Positions 1 through 6,908 of a DNA stretch of 9,498 nt are shown piece by piece (the stretch's first letter is position 1; each line of letters opens with the position of its first letter). The notes beneath the pieces were generated by a model. It made no database searches and was not told the DNA's origin. It worked only from the letters and a program-made list of their open reading frames with translations. The position numbers were made by a program, and so were the translations under genes. Location: NCBI GenBank assembly GCA_945872195.1, contig CAMBZO010000068.1, positions 1 through 9,498 of the forward strand. The letters are read 5' to 3'. The stretch comes from Akkermansia muciniphila (GTDB taxonomy: Bacteria; Verrucomicrobiota; Verrucomicrobiia; Limisphaerales; SXTU01).

Positions 1-2219
1 GACTCCAACTCGCCAATCATCATGCCCAACACGGTGGAGAAGTCGTCGTGCGTCTCGACCGCTTCCAGCAACGGCTCGTAGCGTTTGCGGATGCCTTCCC
101 AGTCGCGCCCGTGGAAGTTCGGGTCGTAGAAGTTGTGGTGGTAGCTGCGCCAAAACTGCGTGAAGGCCGCCTTGCGCTCCGCCTTCACATCGCGGTCGAA
201 GTCCGCGCTGAACGTGACCTTCTCCGGCCCTTTCGCATCGCCGAGCTTGAACTTCCACGCCTCGCCGTTTTGCACGAACATCGCAGCCTTGCTCTCCGAG
301 AGCACACGCAGGCCGGCCTTGCCGCCGCCCGTGGTGACGCGTTTCGTTTCCTTGCCGTCGTAGCTCACCGTCCACACGTCGCCCTCGGACATGAAGGCGA
401 TAGTGCCGTCCGCCGTGACGGTCAAATCACCGGTCGGACTCTGCGACGCGAGCTTGCGAATGCGCCGCTGGATATCGGTGAAATCAATCTCGACCTTCAC
501 CTTGTCCTTGGGCTTCTCGAACTTGAAATCCGTGTCCGTCATGCGCGCGGTCTCCGGCTGGAGTGGCAGGACGTAGAGGCCGCTGCCGTCGCGGTCACTT
601 TGGAAGAAAAGGAATTTGCCGTCCGGCGACCAAGTGGGCTGCGCGTGCGTCGCGTTGAGCCGTGTCACGTTCTTCGACTCGCCGCCCGCCGCCGGAACGA
701 CCCAGATATTCCACGCCTTGCTCTCGCCCTTGCGCGTGTAGGCAATCCACTGCATGTCCGGCGACCACGCGAAATCCCCGCCGCCCGACGTGCGCCAGTG
801 CGTGCCCGGTAAGTGGACCACGCGCTTCGTCGCGCCGTCCGCCAGCGCGAGGGTGAAGAGGCCGCCCTCGCCGCCCGCGACCCAAAACGCGAGGTGCTTG
901 CCGTCCGGGCACAGCGACAGCCGCGTGACTTCCTCCGGGCGCGACCAGAGCGGCTTCACCGCGAGCGTGGTCAAATCCATTTCGTAGATGCGCGTGTTGA
1001 ACTCGCGGTCGGAGGTGAAATAGAGCTTCTTCCCGTCGCGCGACCAAGTGAAGTCGGAGTCGTCGCCAACCCACTCCGTCAACCGCCGCGCGAACTCCTC
1101 GCTGCGGCCCGCGACGCCCTTGGCCTTCTCCATCGCCACCGTCCAAATGTCGCCGCGCAAGCCGAACGCGAGCGTCTTGCCGTCCGGCGATAACTCGGCC
1201 TCGGTGATGCCGGTGCTCAACTTCTCGCGCCGCCGCGTGGTCTGCTTCTCGTCCGCGCTGACGACGAGTTTGATTTTCGTCGCCAGCTTCGCGCCGCTCT
1301 TCAGCAAGTGAAGGTCCGGCCCATACTCGAACGCAATGTCGCCGGACTTCGTCGCCACGCTCGGCCAGCGCACCGCGCCGCCGGTGAACTGCGTGACCTG
1401 TTTGCCCTTCCCGTCGAGGTCGTAGAACCACAGATTCGGCGTGCGGGCCGGGCTGTCCGTGACCTTGCCGACGGAGACTTTCAGCGTGCTCGCCGAGGGC
1501 GTGACCTCGCCAACGGTCACGGTGGCGAAGCGTTTTCCATCCGGCAGGAACTGCGTCCAGAGGTGCTGGCGGTCGTCGTTGGTGAGCGGCTTGCGACGGC
1601 CATCGGCGGTGTTGAGCGTCCAGATTTGTGCCGCCGCCGCGCCAACGTAGCGCGGGCGCGTCCACGGGAAACCATAGCGGCCATAGACCACGGACTTCCC
1701 GTCGGGGGAGAAGCTCGGGTAGTTCATCGCCGCGTAGTCCTCGGTCAGACGCGTGGTGCCGAGTGTCTTCAAATCCACCGCGTAGAGCGCGTAGTTGGGG
1801 GACTCGCGCCGCGCGGCGAAGAGCAGTTGCTTGCCGTCAGGACTCCAGCCGCCGGTCAACTCCGCGCCGCTGTGCCAAGTAATTTGCTGCGCCGGTCCGC
1901 CGTCCGCCGGCACGACGAAGATGTCCCAGCCACCGTTGCGCTTGCTGGCGAAGGCAACCCACTTGCCGTCCGGCGAAAACATCGGATAGGCGTCCGACTC
2001 GACGTGCGACGTGAGCGCCGTCGCGCGCCCGCCCTCGCTCGCCGCGACCCAGACATCGCCGCGATACACAAAGGCGACGCGCTTACCATCGGGACTAAGC
2101 GCTGGCTGCCGCGCACCGACGACCGACTGCGGCGTGGGCGGGGTGAGTTGGGCGGAAGCGGAGACAACAGCGGCGAGGAGCGCAGCAAAAACGCAGGCGG
2201 ATGAGGCAAGGAATTTCAT
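1..2219 (-). CDS. Tricorn protease homologue, exported, C-terminus beyond left edge (partial)
   Basis: Direct translation from ATG at 2219 gives 739 uninterrupted residues running off the left edge. Residues 1-23 are a Sec signal peptide (MKFL start, hydrophobic Ala/Leu/Val core, ASA-Q cleavage), so the protein should act in the periplasm or at the cell surface. About ten PD40/TolB-like propeller strands with the core SPDGK or a variant lie near residues 42, 82, 126, 171, 226, 344, 393, 438, 486 and 531. They suggest the six- and seven-bladed propellers of Tricorn. Residues 686-739 (AFTQFWRSYHHNFYDP, then HGRDW, then MIGELE) match the start of the Tricorn C1 domain. The family Ser-His pair would fall just past the edge, followed by PDZ and the serine-protease C2 domain, so catalytic competence cannot be judged. 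The family trims oligopeptides. The start is uncertain: in-frame ATGs also lie at 2225 and 2228, and none has a clear ribosome-binding site. A plain TolB-like protein is unlikely given the C1 match. Confidence 0.9.
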   Translation of the reverse strand, partial: MKFLASSACVFAALLAAVVSASAQLTPPTPQSVVGARQPALSPDGKRVAFVYRGDVWVAASEGGRATALTSHVESDAYPMFSPDGKWVAFASKRNGGWDIFVVPADGGPAQQITWHSGAELTGGWSPDGKQLLFAARRESPNYALYAVDLKTLGTTRLTEDYAAMNYPSFSPDGKSVVYGRYGFPWTRPRYVGAAAAQIWTLNTADGRRKPLTNDDRQHLWTQFLPDGKRFATVTVGEVTPSASTLKVSVGKVTDSPARTPNLWFYDLDGKGKQVTQFTGGAVRWPSVATKSGDIAFEYGPDLHLLKSGAKLATKIKLVVSADEKQTTRRREKLSTGITEAELSPDGKTLAFGLRGDIWTVAMEKAKGVAGRSEEFARRLTEWVGDDSDFTWSRDGKKLYFTSDREFNTRIYEMDLTTLAVKPLWSRPEEVTRLSLCPDGKHLAFWVAGGEGGLFTLALADGATKRVVHLPGTHWRTSGGGDFAWSPDMQWIAYTRKGESKAWNIWVVPAAGGESKNVTRLNATHAQPTWSPDGKFLFFQSDRDGSGLYVLPLQPETARMTDTDFKFEKPKDKVKVEIDFTDIQRRIRKLASQSPTGDLTVTADGTIAFMSEGDVWTVSYDGKETKRVTTGGGKAGLRVLSESKAAMFVQNGEAWKFKLGDAKGPEKVTFSADFDRDVKAERKAAFTQFWRSYHHNFYDPNFHGRDWEGIRKRYEPLLEAVETHDDFSTVLGMMIGELE

Positions 2220-2363
2220 GAGCATCATGTTATGTGGGGAGACGATAAGCCGACGGCAGGCCGGAGGAAAGCTTCATGGTGGCACCGCGTGGCAGCGGGG
2301 GAGAGGGAGCGCGATGAACGGTCATCGTGAAGGTGTGTCATCGCGGCGTTCCACAGGATGGCA
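2220..2363. other. 144-base intergenic region between the HupE-like gene and the Tricorn homologue
   Basis: This gap should hold the leader of the Tricorn homologue and the 3' end of the HupE-like transcript. The only structure seen is a perfect 6-base inverted repeat with a 4-base loop, CGATGA-ACGG-TCATCG at 2312-2327. No T-tract follows on either strand, so it is not a convincing intrinsic terminator. No clear -35/-10 pair and no small gene were recognised. Confidence 0.4.
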
Positions 2364-3686
2364 TTACGTCCGCATCAGTCGCTCCACCGTCCACACCACG
2401 CCGGCAAGCGCGATGAGCAGACACGCGGGGCGGCGGACCCACGGGCCATACCACGCGCGGTCGGCGCACCACTTCGTCGCAGCGAACGCGAGGGCGATGA
2501 CGGCGAGTTGGCCGAGTTCCACTCCGATGTTGAAGGAAAGCAGCGCCACGCCGATTTGGTCGCGCGGCAGACTCACCTCGTTCAACACGCCGGCGAAGCC
2601 TAGGCCGTGAATCAGTCCGAATCCAAACACGCCGACCCAGCGCCACGGCGAAACTTCAGTGTGAAACAAGTTCTCAATCGCCACGACCGCAATGGACAGC
2701 GCGATGAGCGGTTCCACCACGCGCCCCGGCAGCGCGAAAATGCCCAGCACCGCCAGCGCGAGCGTGATGGAATGCGCGAGCGTGAAGGCCGTCACCTGCC
2801 ACAGCAGCGGCTTGAGCTTCGGGCTGAGGAGGAACAGGCCGAGGACGAACAGGATGTGGTCGAGGCCCTTGGGCAGGATGTGCGTGAAGCCGAGTTCCAT
2901 GAATTGCCACACGGAGTTGCCTCGCACAGGCGCGGCTGCGGGGCCAGCGGGGTTGGGTAGAGGCGGCGTGCTGCGCGTGTCCTCCTGAAACGCGTCGAGG
3001 TCTATCACCATCGCCTGGCGCGATTGCACGAGTTGCAGCACGGGCGGGATGCCTTGGCCGCGATGGAAGAGCACTTCAAACAGCGCGGCAAACCCGACGG
3101 TGTCGAAGAGCGAGATCGAGAGTTCGAGCTGCTTCGCGGTCGGCGGGATTTCCCAGCGGAGCGTGAGCGGCAGTGGGGCAGGCATCACTTCACCCGGCCG
3201 CTCCTCGCGAGTCAACGTGAGCTGCGCGGGTGGCCAGCTCGAGAGCGCGCCGCGCACGGGCGCGTTCGTATTGAGCGCGAAGCGGACACGCGACTGCACG
3301 TAGTCCGCGATGCGCGGCGCGAGCGCACGCACCTCGGCCTCGGTCATCTGGATGATGGCGTCGTTCGTCCGCGCATTCAGGAACTGGAGGAGGTCCGGCT
3401 GGTTGAGCTGGAACGTGAGGGAGAGGGAATTCGTCGTGAGCTGCGCATCCACCCGCGTGAGCGAGGCGGTGTGGGCGGAGGCGAAACACGGCGTGAAAAC
3501 TAGGGCGACTAGCAGGAGCGCCGTCGCGAACCCGCAGCTAAAACTTCCAAGCCCGCTGCGTGCCCCTTGCCGGCCGCGCTCTGGAAGCTCGGGCGGCCTG
3601 GCGATTGGGAAATCGGCGACATAGCAGGCTTTGAAACCTGCGCTCCGGACGCGAGCCGAGCGCTGGGGAAAGAGGGCAGCGCCCAT
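2364..3686 (-). CDS. HupE/UreJ_2-family membrane protein with exported N-terminal domain
   Basis: The 440-residue frame ends in a six-helix-like membrane domain (roughly residues 275-289, 294-319, 323-341, 350-368, 380-403, 421-437) carrying the HupE/UreJ_2 signatures GFTHILPKGLDHILF (266-280), TAFTLAHSITL (299-309), FGLIHGLGFAG (356-366) and SFNIGVELGQ (384-393). The conserved His269, His277, His305, His360 and Glu390 are candidate metal ligands. Related HupE/UreJ proteins are linked to nickel uptake for hydrogenase or urease, but neither enzyme is visible here, so substrate and role are open. A hydrophobic signal segment at about 53-71 ends FASA, followed by His72 and a roughly 190-residue soluble, probably periplasmic, domain. 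The start is odd: the ATG lies three bases after the upstream stop, suggesting translational coupling, and residues 12-52 read through a probable dispersed repeat. I find no ATG, GTG or TTG in frame between residue 1 and the signal segment, so the displaced ATG may be the only usable start. Confidence 0.85.
   Translation of the reverse strand: MGAALFPQRSARVRSAGFKACYVADFPIARPPELPERGRQGARSGLGSFSCGFATALLLVALVFTPCFASAHTASLTRVDAQLTTNSLSLTFQLNQPDLLQFLNARTNDAIIQMTEAEVRALAPRIADYVQSRVRFALNTNAPVRGALSSWPPAQLTLTREERPGEVMPAPLPLTLRWEIPPTAKQLELSISLFDTVGFAALFEVLFHRGQGIPPVLQLVQSRQAMVIDLDAFQEDTRSTPPLPNPAGPAAAPVRGNSVWQFMELGFTHILPKGLDHILFVLGLFLLSPKLKPLLWQVTAFTLAHSITLALAVLGIFALPGRVVEPLIALSIAVVAIENLFHTEVSPWRWVGVFGFGLIHGLGFAGVLNEVSLPRDQIGVALLSFNIGVELGQLAVIALAFAATKWCADRAWYGPWVRRPACLLIALAGVVWTVERLMRT
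3532..3648 (-). repeat. Probable dispersed palindromic repeat at the 5' end of the HupE-like frame
   Basis: Within this stretch lies a near-perfect palindrome, GCAGGCTTTGAAACCTGC at 3624-3641, and a second small hairpin, CGATT-ggga-AATCG at 3602-3615. On the minus strand it reads through as SAGFKACYVADF followed by an Arg/Pro-rich string, which has no resemblance to any protein domain. From memory, very similar text recurs as spurious peptide between genes in Verrucomicrobiota genomes; that recollection could not be checked here. Boundaries are approximate. No terminal target-site duplication was identified. It could be a REP-like or other non-autonomous element. Confidence 0.5.
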
Positions 3687-3689
3687 CGC

Positions 3690-6600
3690 CTACTTCTTCC
3701 GTGAACGTGCGGCGGAGTCGGAGAGGTTCTTGAGATACTGCTCGACGAGCGGGCTGTATTCCTCGGGGGCGCGCTCGGTCTGGCTTTGGAGAATCGCGTT
3801 GCGGTCGCGGGTGGGGAGGCCGAGGAAGCCGCTGGCTCCCTTCACGTCACCACGGCCCTTGCCATCGGTGCCAGCCTGACCGTCGAAATTGCCTTTCTTG
3901 CCGTCGCCTTGGCCTTCCTTGCTGCTGGCCTGCGGAGAACTCTCGCCGGGGCCTTTCGCCTGGCCCTTGCCCTTCTGCTGGCTCTCGCCTTGACCCTTTT
4001 CTCCCTTGCCCTGCTGCGCCTGCTGCTGGCCGACGCCTTCCTGAGCGAGGGCGAGGGCGGCGGCGGCTTGAGCGAGCGACTGCTGGGCGGCTTCGGCATT
4101 GCCTTGCGCGGGCTGAGCTTTGCCGGCCTCGGCTTGGGCGGCGGCTTGGGTAAGCGCCTCCAGCGCCTTCTGCAACGCATCCTGCGCCTGCTGCGGGAGC
4201 GGGCCGGCCTCACCGGCGGCCAGTGGAGCAATGGTCTGGGCAGCGGAGTCGAGCGGCTGGGCGGCTTGTTGCGCGGCTTGCGACGCGGCGAGGGCTTCGG
4301 TCAGGGCCTTCACGTCGGACTGCTGCTTCGCGAGCTGCGGGAGCGAGGGCTGGGGCTTGGCGGCTTGCGGGGCACCGTCGGGCTTGCCTTCGCCGGACTT
4401 ACCTTCACCAGGTTTTCCCTCACCAGGTTTTCCCTCACCGGGTTTGCCTTCACCGGGTTTCGCATCGGCAGGCTTCGCGTCCGCAGGGGCACCGTCGGGC
4501 TTCTCGCCAGCGGGTTGGCCTTCGGCTTGCGCGGCTTCGAGGCCCTTCTGCGCCTTGGCCATCTCGCCGACAGCAGCTTTCAAATCATTCTGTGCCAGCT
4601 TCTCGGCAGCCTTCTCCGCCGCCTGCTTCGCTTCGGCGACGGGCTTGGACTGCGGCTGGGCTTTGGCCTTCTCACCGAGCGCGGCGGCAATCTCCTGCTG
4701 CTTCTGCTTGAGGGCCTCCTGCAAGCCAACGGGCTGGTCCAGCTTTGCCAGCGCCTGATTCACCTGCTGCTGCGCGGCGGCGACGGCTTCGGCAGCCTTG
4801 GCGAGCTGCGGGGTGTTGTTCGGCGGCGGTTGGCCGAGTTCGTTGGCGAGTTGCTGCTTCTTCTGGTCCACGGCGGCCTTGGCGGCTTGGAGGTCGGCCA
4901 TCGCCTTCGCTTGGTCGGGACGCGCGGCAGCGGCATCGGGCTTTTCCAAATCAGCCTTGGCGGCAGCCATGTTTTCCTTCGCGGAGTTGAGGGCGCTGGC
5001 GGCTTCGGGGGCGAGCTCCTGTGCGTCGGCCTTGGCAGCTTCGGTCTTCGCGGCAACGTCACCTTGCTCCTTCGCGGTCTGCGGGGCGGGCTTGTTGTCG
5101 GGCTTCTCGGCGGCCTTGGCGGTGTCCGTCGAAACCTTCTGCTGCTCCTGCATAATCTTCCCGATTTCCTGGCCGAGCTTATCAAGCTTGGCGAGGTCCT
5201 CCTTGGCCTTCTCTAACTTGGCGATTTGGGAATCGAGCTGCTGCACGGCTTTGTCGAGCGCGTCCTTCGCGGCCTGCTGGGCCATCGGGGCGTTGGCCTT
5301 GTTTTCGAGGGCCTGCTGGGACTTCTCCTGCTGGCGCGCGGCTTCGCCGAGGGTCTTGGCGGCGTCGGGCGCGTTGGCGGCGGCGTCTTGCTGCGTCTGC
5401 TGCGTCTCGGCCTTCACGGACTCCTGCTTTTTGGCCTGCTCGGCGAGCAGTTCCGGTTTTTTCTCGGCGGCGGCAGCCTTCTCGGCCTGCGCAGCGTTCT
5501 CCTTCACCTGCTCCTGCTTGGCGGCGAGTTCCTCGACCTTCTTCTTCAGCTCTTTCAAATCAGCGAGCTTGTCCTTGGGCTTCTGCTGCTGGGCCTCGGC
5601 GATGGCGATTTGCTTTTCCAAGGTCTGCTTGGCCTCGGCCATCTTGGCGAGGGCCTGCTCTTGTTTTTCCGTCGCGACTGGCTCGTTTTGCGGGGTGCGC
5701 TTGGGCGCTGGATCCTGCAACTGCGCGCGGGCTTCCTGCTGTTTCTCGACGGCGGCCTTGAGTTCCTCAGCGGCCTTCGGCGCGGCCTTCTCCACGTCCT
5801 CGCGGATGGAATCGGTTTTGTCCACGACCTCAGCTTGTTTCTTCTCGGCCTCGGCCACTTCGGTCTTCTCGGCTTTGGGTTGGGTGGCCTGCTTGGTTTC
5901 CTCTTTGACTTCCTTCTGCTGGGCGATGGCCTTCTCCAAATCGCGCACCGCTTGCTTCATCACCTCGAGATTGTCGCGCGCGGGCTGGAGCAGCTTGGCG
6001 AGGTCTTGGAACACGTCGCGCGCGCGCTTCTCGTTGCCGGCGGCGGAGAGCAAGTTGGCGGATTTCAAGTCGCCCGTGGCCGACACCAGCGTGGCGGCGA
6101 GGCGGGAATCCTCGGCCTTCGTCAACGCGGTGCGTGGGCGCTCGGCGGCGGGGCCGTCCATCGCGGCGACGACCTTCGTGAGCTTCGTGAGCACAATCTT
6201 CGCCTCGTCGCCGATGGTGCTCTGCTCCGTCTCTTGCAACTGGAGCGCGACCACGTGCGCGGTCTCGGTGCGGCGGGCGTCGCGGCCCTTGGTCAAGGTG
6301 GCGAGGCCGACGACTTCCTTGAGATTCTCACCCTGACGGCGGGCGAGCTGCGCGAACCGGGAGGCGATTTCCTGCAAAATCTGCTGGCGCTGATATTCGA
6401 GGAGGAGCGCGCGGAGCTGGACCGTGACGCCCTTCTGACCGGCGAAGGCGTCGAGTGCGTTGCGTCGGGTGGCGTCGGCATCGATGCCGGTGCGGGTCTG
6501 CTGGAGGAGGCTGACCACGCGGGCGATTTCCTTCTCAGTCAACTTGTCGAGCACGCTGCGGATGGCGCGGAGCACGACCACGTCGTCGCCTTCGAGGCCG

Positions 6601-6788
6601 TTGCGCTCGTATTCCTCAATGACCGCGCCGAGCTGCACGCCGACGCGCTGGGTGGTGGCCTTGATCTGCTCCTGCCGGAGCTCCTGTTGGAGCAACTTGT
6701 CGCCACTCGTCGCGAGGTCGGCGCGGGCGGGGGTGGTGGACAGGGCGACGGCGGCAACCGTCAGCGCGAGGAAGGTTTTGCAGTTCAT
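3690..6788 (-). CDS. Large exported Ala/Lys/Gln/Glu-rich coiled-coil protein of unknown function
   Basis: The preferred start is ATG at 6788, giving 1032 residues that begin with a good signal peptide (MNCKTFLALTVAAVALS, cleavage ARA-D after residue 23). The frame also opens from a TTG at 6908, but that adds 40 residues of unlikely sequence before the signal peptide. Residues about 24-250 are helical with more normal composition. About 250-750 is long Ala/Lys/Gln/Glu coiled coil. A PGEGK repeat lies at about 767-802, then more Ala/Gln helix, then a Gly/Gln/Lys-rich linker. A distinct tail at 987-1032 contains LPTRDRNAILQSQTER and then EEYSPLVEQYLKNLSD. Apart from Cys3 in the signal peptide I see no Cys or Trp. 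I know similar tails on large coiled-coil proteins of planctomycetes and verrucomicrobia, but cannot assign a function. A periplasmic spacer or scaffold role is inference. TolA- or SMC-like similarity would be compositional only. The HupE-like gene starts three bases downstream, implying shared expression. Confidence 0.85.
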   Translation of the reverse strand: MNCKTFLALTVAAVALSTTPARADLATSGDKLLQQELRQEQIKATTQRVGVQLGAVIEEYERNGLEGDDVVVLRAIRSVLDKLTEKEIARVVSLLQQTRTGIDADATRRNALDAFAGQKGVTVQLRALLLEYQRQQILQEIASRFAQLARRQGENLKEVVGLATLTKGRDARRTETAHVVALQLQETEQSTIGDEAKIVLTKLTKVVAAMDGPAAERPRTALTKAEDSRLAATLVSATGDLKSANLLSAAGNEKRARDVFQDLAKLLQPARDNLEVMKQAVRDLEKAIAQQKEVKEETKQATQPKAEKTEVAEAEKKQAEVVDKTDSIREDVEKAAPKAAEELKAAVEKQQEARAQLQDPAPKRTPQNEPVATEKQEQALAKMAEAKQTLEKQIAIAEAQQQKPKDKLADLKELKKKVEELAAKQEQVKENAAQAEKAAAAEKKPELLAEQAKKQESVKAETQQTQQDAAANAPDAAKTLGEAARQQEKSQQALENKANAPMAQQAAKDALDKAVQQLDSQIAKLEKAKEDLAKLDKLGQEIGKIMQEQQKVSTDTAKAAEKPDNKPAPQTAKEQGDVAAKTEAAKADAQELAPEAASALNSAKENMAAAKADLEKPDAAAARPDQAKAMADLQAAKAAVDQKKQQLANELGQPPPNNTPQLAKAAEAVAAAQQQVNQALAKLDQPVGLQEALKQKQQEIAAALGEKAKAQPQSKPVAEAKQAAEKAAEKLAQNDLKAAVGEMAKAQKGLEAAQAEGQPAGEKPDGAPADAKPADAKPGEGKPGEGKPGEGKPGEGKSGEGKPDGAPQAAKPQPSLPQLAKQQSDVKALTEALAASQAAQQAAQPLDSAAQTIAPLAAGEAGPLPQQAQDALQKALEALTQAAAQAEAGKAQPAQGNAEAAQQSLAQAAAALALAQEGVGQQQAQQGKGEKGQGESQQKGKGQAKGPGESSPQASSKEGQGDGKKGNFDGQAGTDGKGRGDVKGASGFLGLPTRDRNAILQSQTERAPEEYSPLVEQYLKNLSDSAARSRKK
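4384..4488 (-). repeat. 15-base tandem repeat encoding PGEGK units
   Basis: Seven consecutive 15-base units, in register with the reading frame, encode the Lys/Gly/Glu/Pro repeat of the coiled-coil protein. The central units (4399-4458) are nearly identical, for example TTTCCCTCACCAGGT next to TTTCCCTCACCGGGT. The outer units at 4384-4398 and 4459-4488 have drifted, encoding SGEGK and AKPAD-type variants. Because each unit is five codons, gain or loss of units keeps the frame, so copy number may vary between strains. The encoded segment is probably a flexible hydrophilic linker between helical regions. Confidence 0.85.
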
Positions 6789-6880
6789 GGTTTGGACAAA
6801 GTTCGGCGGACGTTCAACACGACCCACGGGAACAACGGCACGGAAAGCAGACGGGGGCGGGAGGCGGTGGGATTCAACTT

Positions 6881-6899
6881 GTTGCAGGGCGGCTGCAAC
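6881..6899 (-). other. Perfect 7-base hairpin just after the HsdR_N gene stop
   Basis: GTTGCAG-GGCGG-CTGCAAC forms a 7-base stem with a 5-base loop, about ten bases downstream of the stop codon of the HsdR_N gene and upstream of the coiled-coil gene's ATG at 6788. There is no U-rich run after it on the minus strand, so it is not a standard intrinsic terminator. It could attenuate read-through, stabilise a 3' end, or be chance. The rest of the 120-base gap (6789-6908) shows no clear promoter or ribosome-binding site. Confidence 0.4.
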
Positions 6900-6908
6900 C
6901 ACTTTCAA

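Noticed and set aside
595..1665. Minus-strand frame of 356 codons inside the Tricorn homologue
   Set aside because: It is Arg/Gly/Ala/His-rich and in a different frame from the 739-residue propeller protein, which clearly codes; it is a high-GC shadow.
48..2204. Plus-strand frames at 48-812, 813-1193 and 1308-2204
   Set aside because: Their products are Arg/Val/Ala-rich, without recognisable domains, and antisense to the well-supported Tricorn homologue.
2312..2327. CGATGA-ACGG-TCATCG inverted repeat as a terminator
   Set aside because: The stem is short and no T-tract follows on either strand.
4384..4488. CRISPR-like array
   Set aside because: The units are directly abutting 15-base coding repeats without spacers, in frame with a protein.
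6789..6908. Extension of the coiled-coil gene to a TTG at 6908
   Set aside because: It would bury a textbook signal peptide (ATG at 6788) behind 40 unlikely residues and begins directly after the upstream stop codon.
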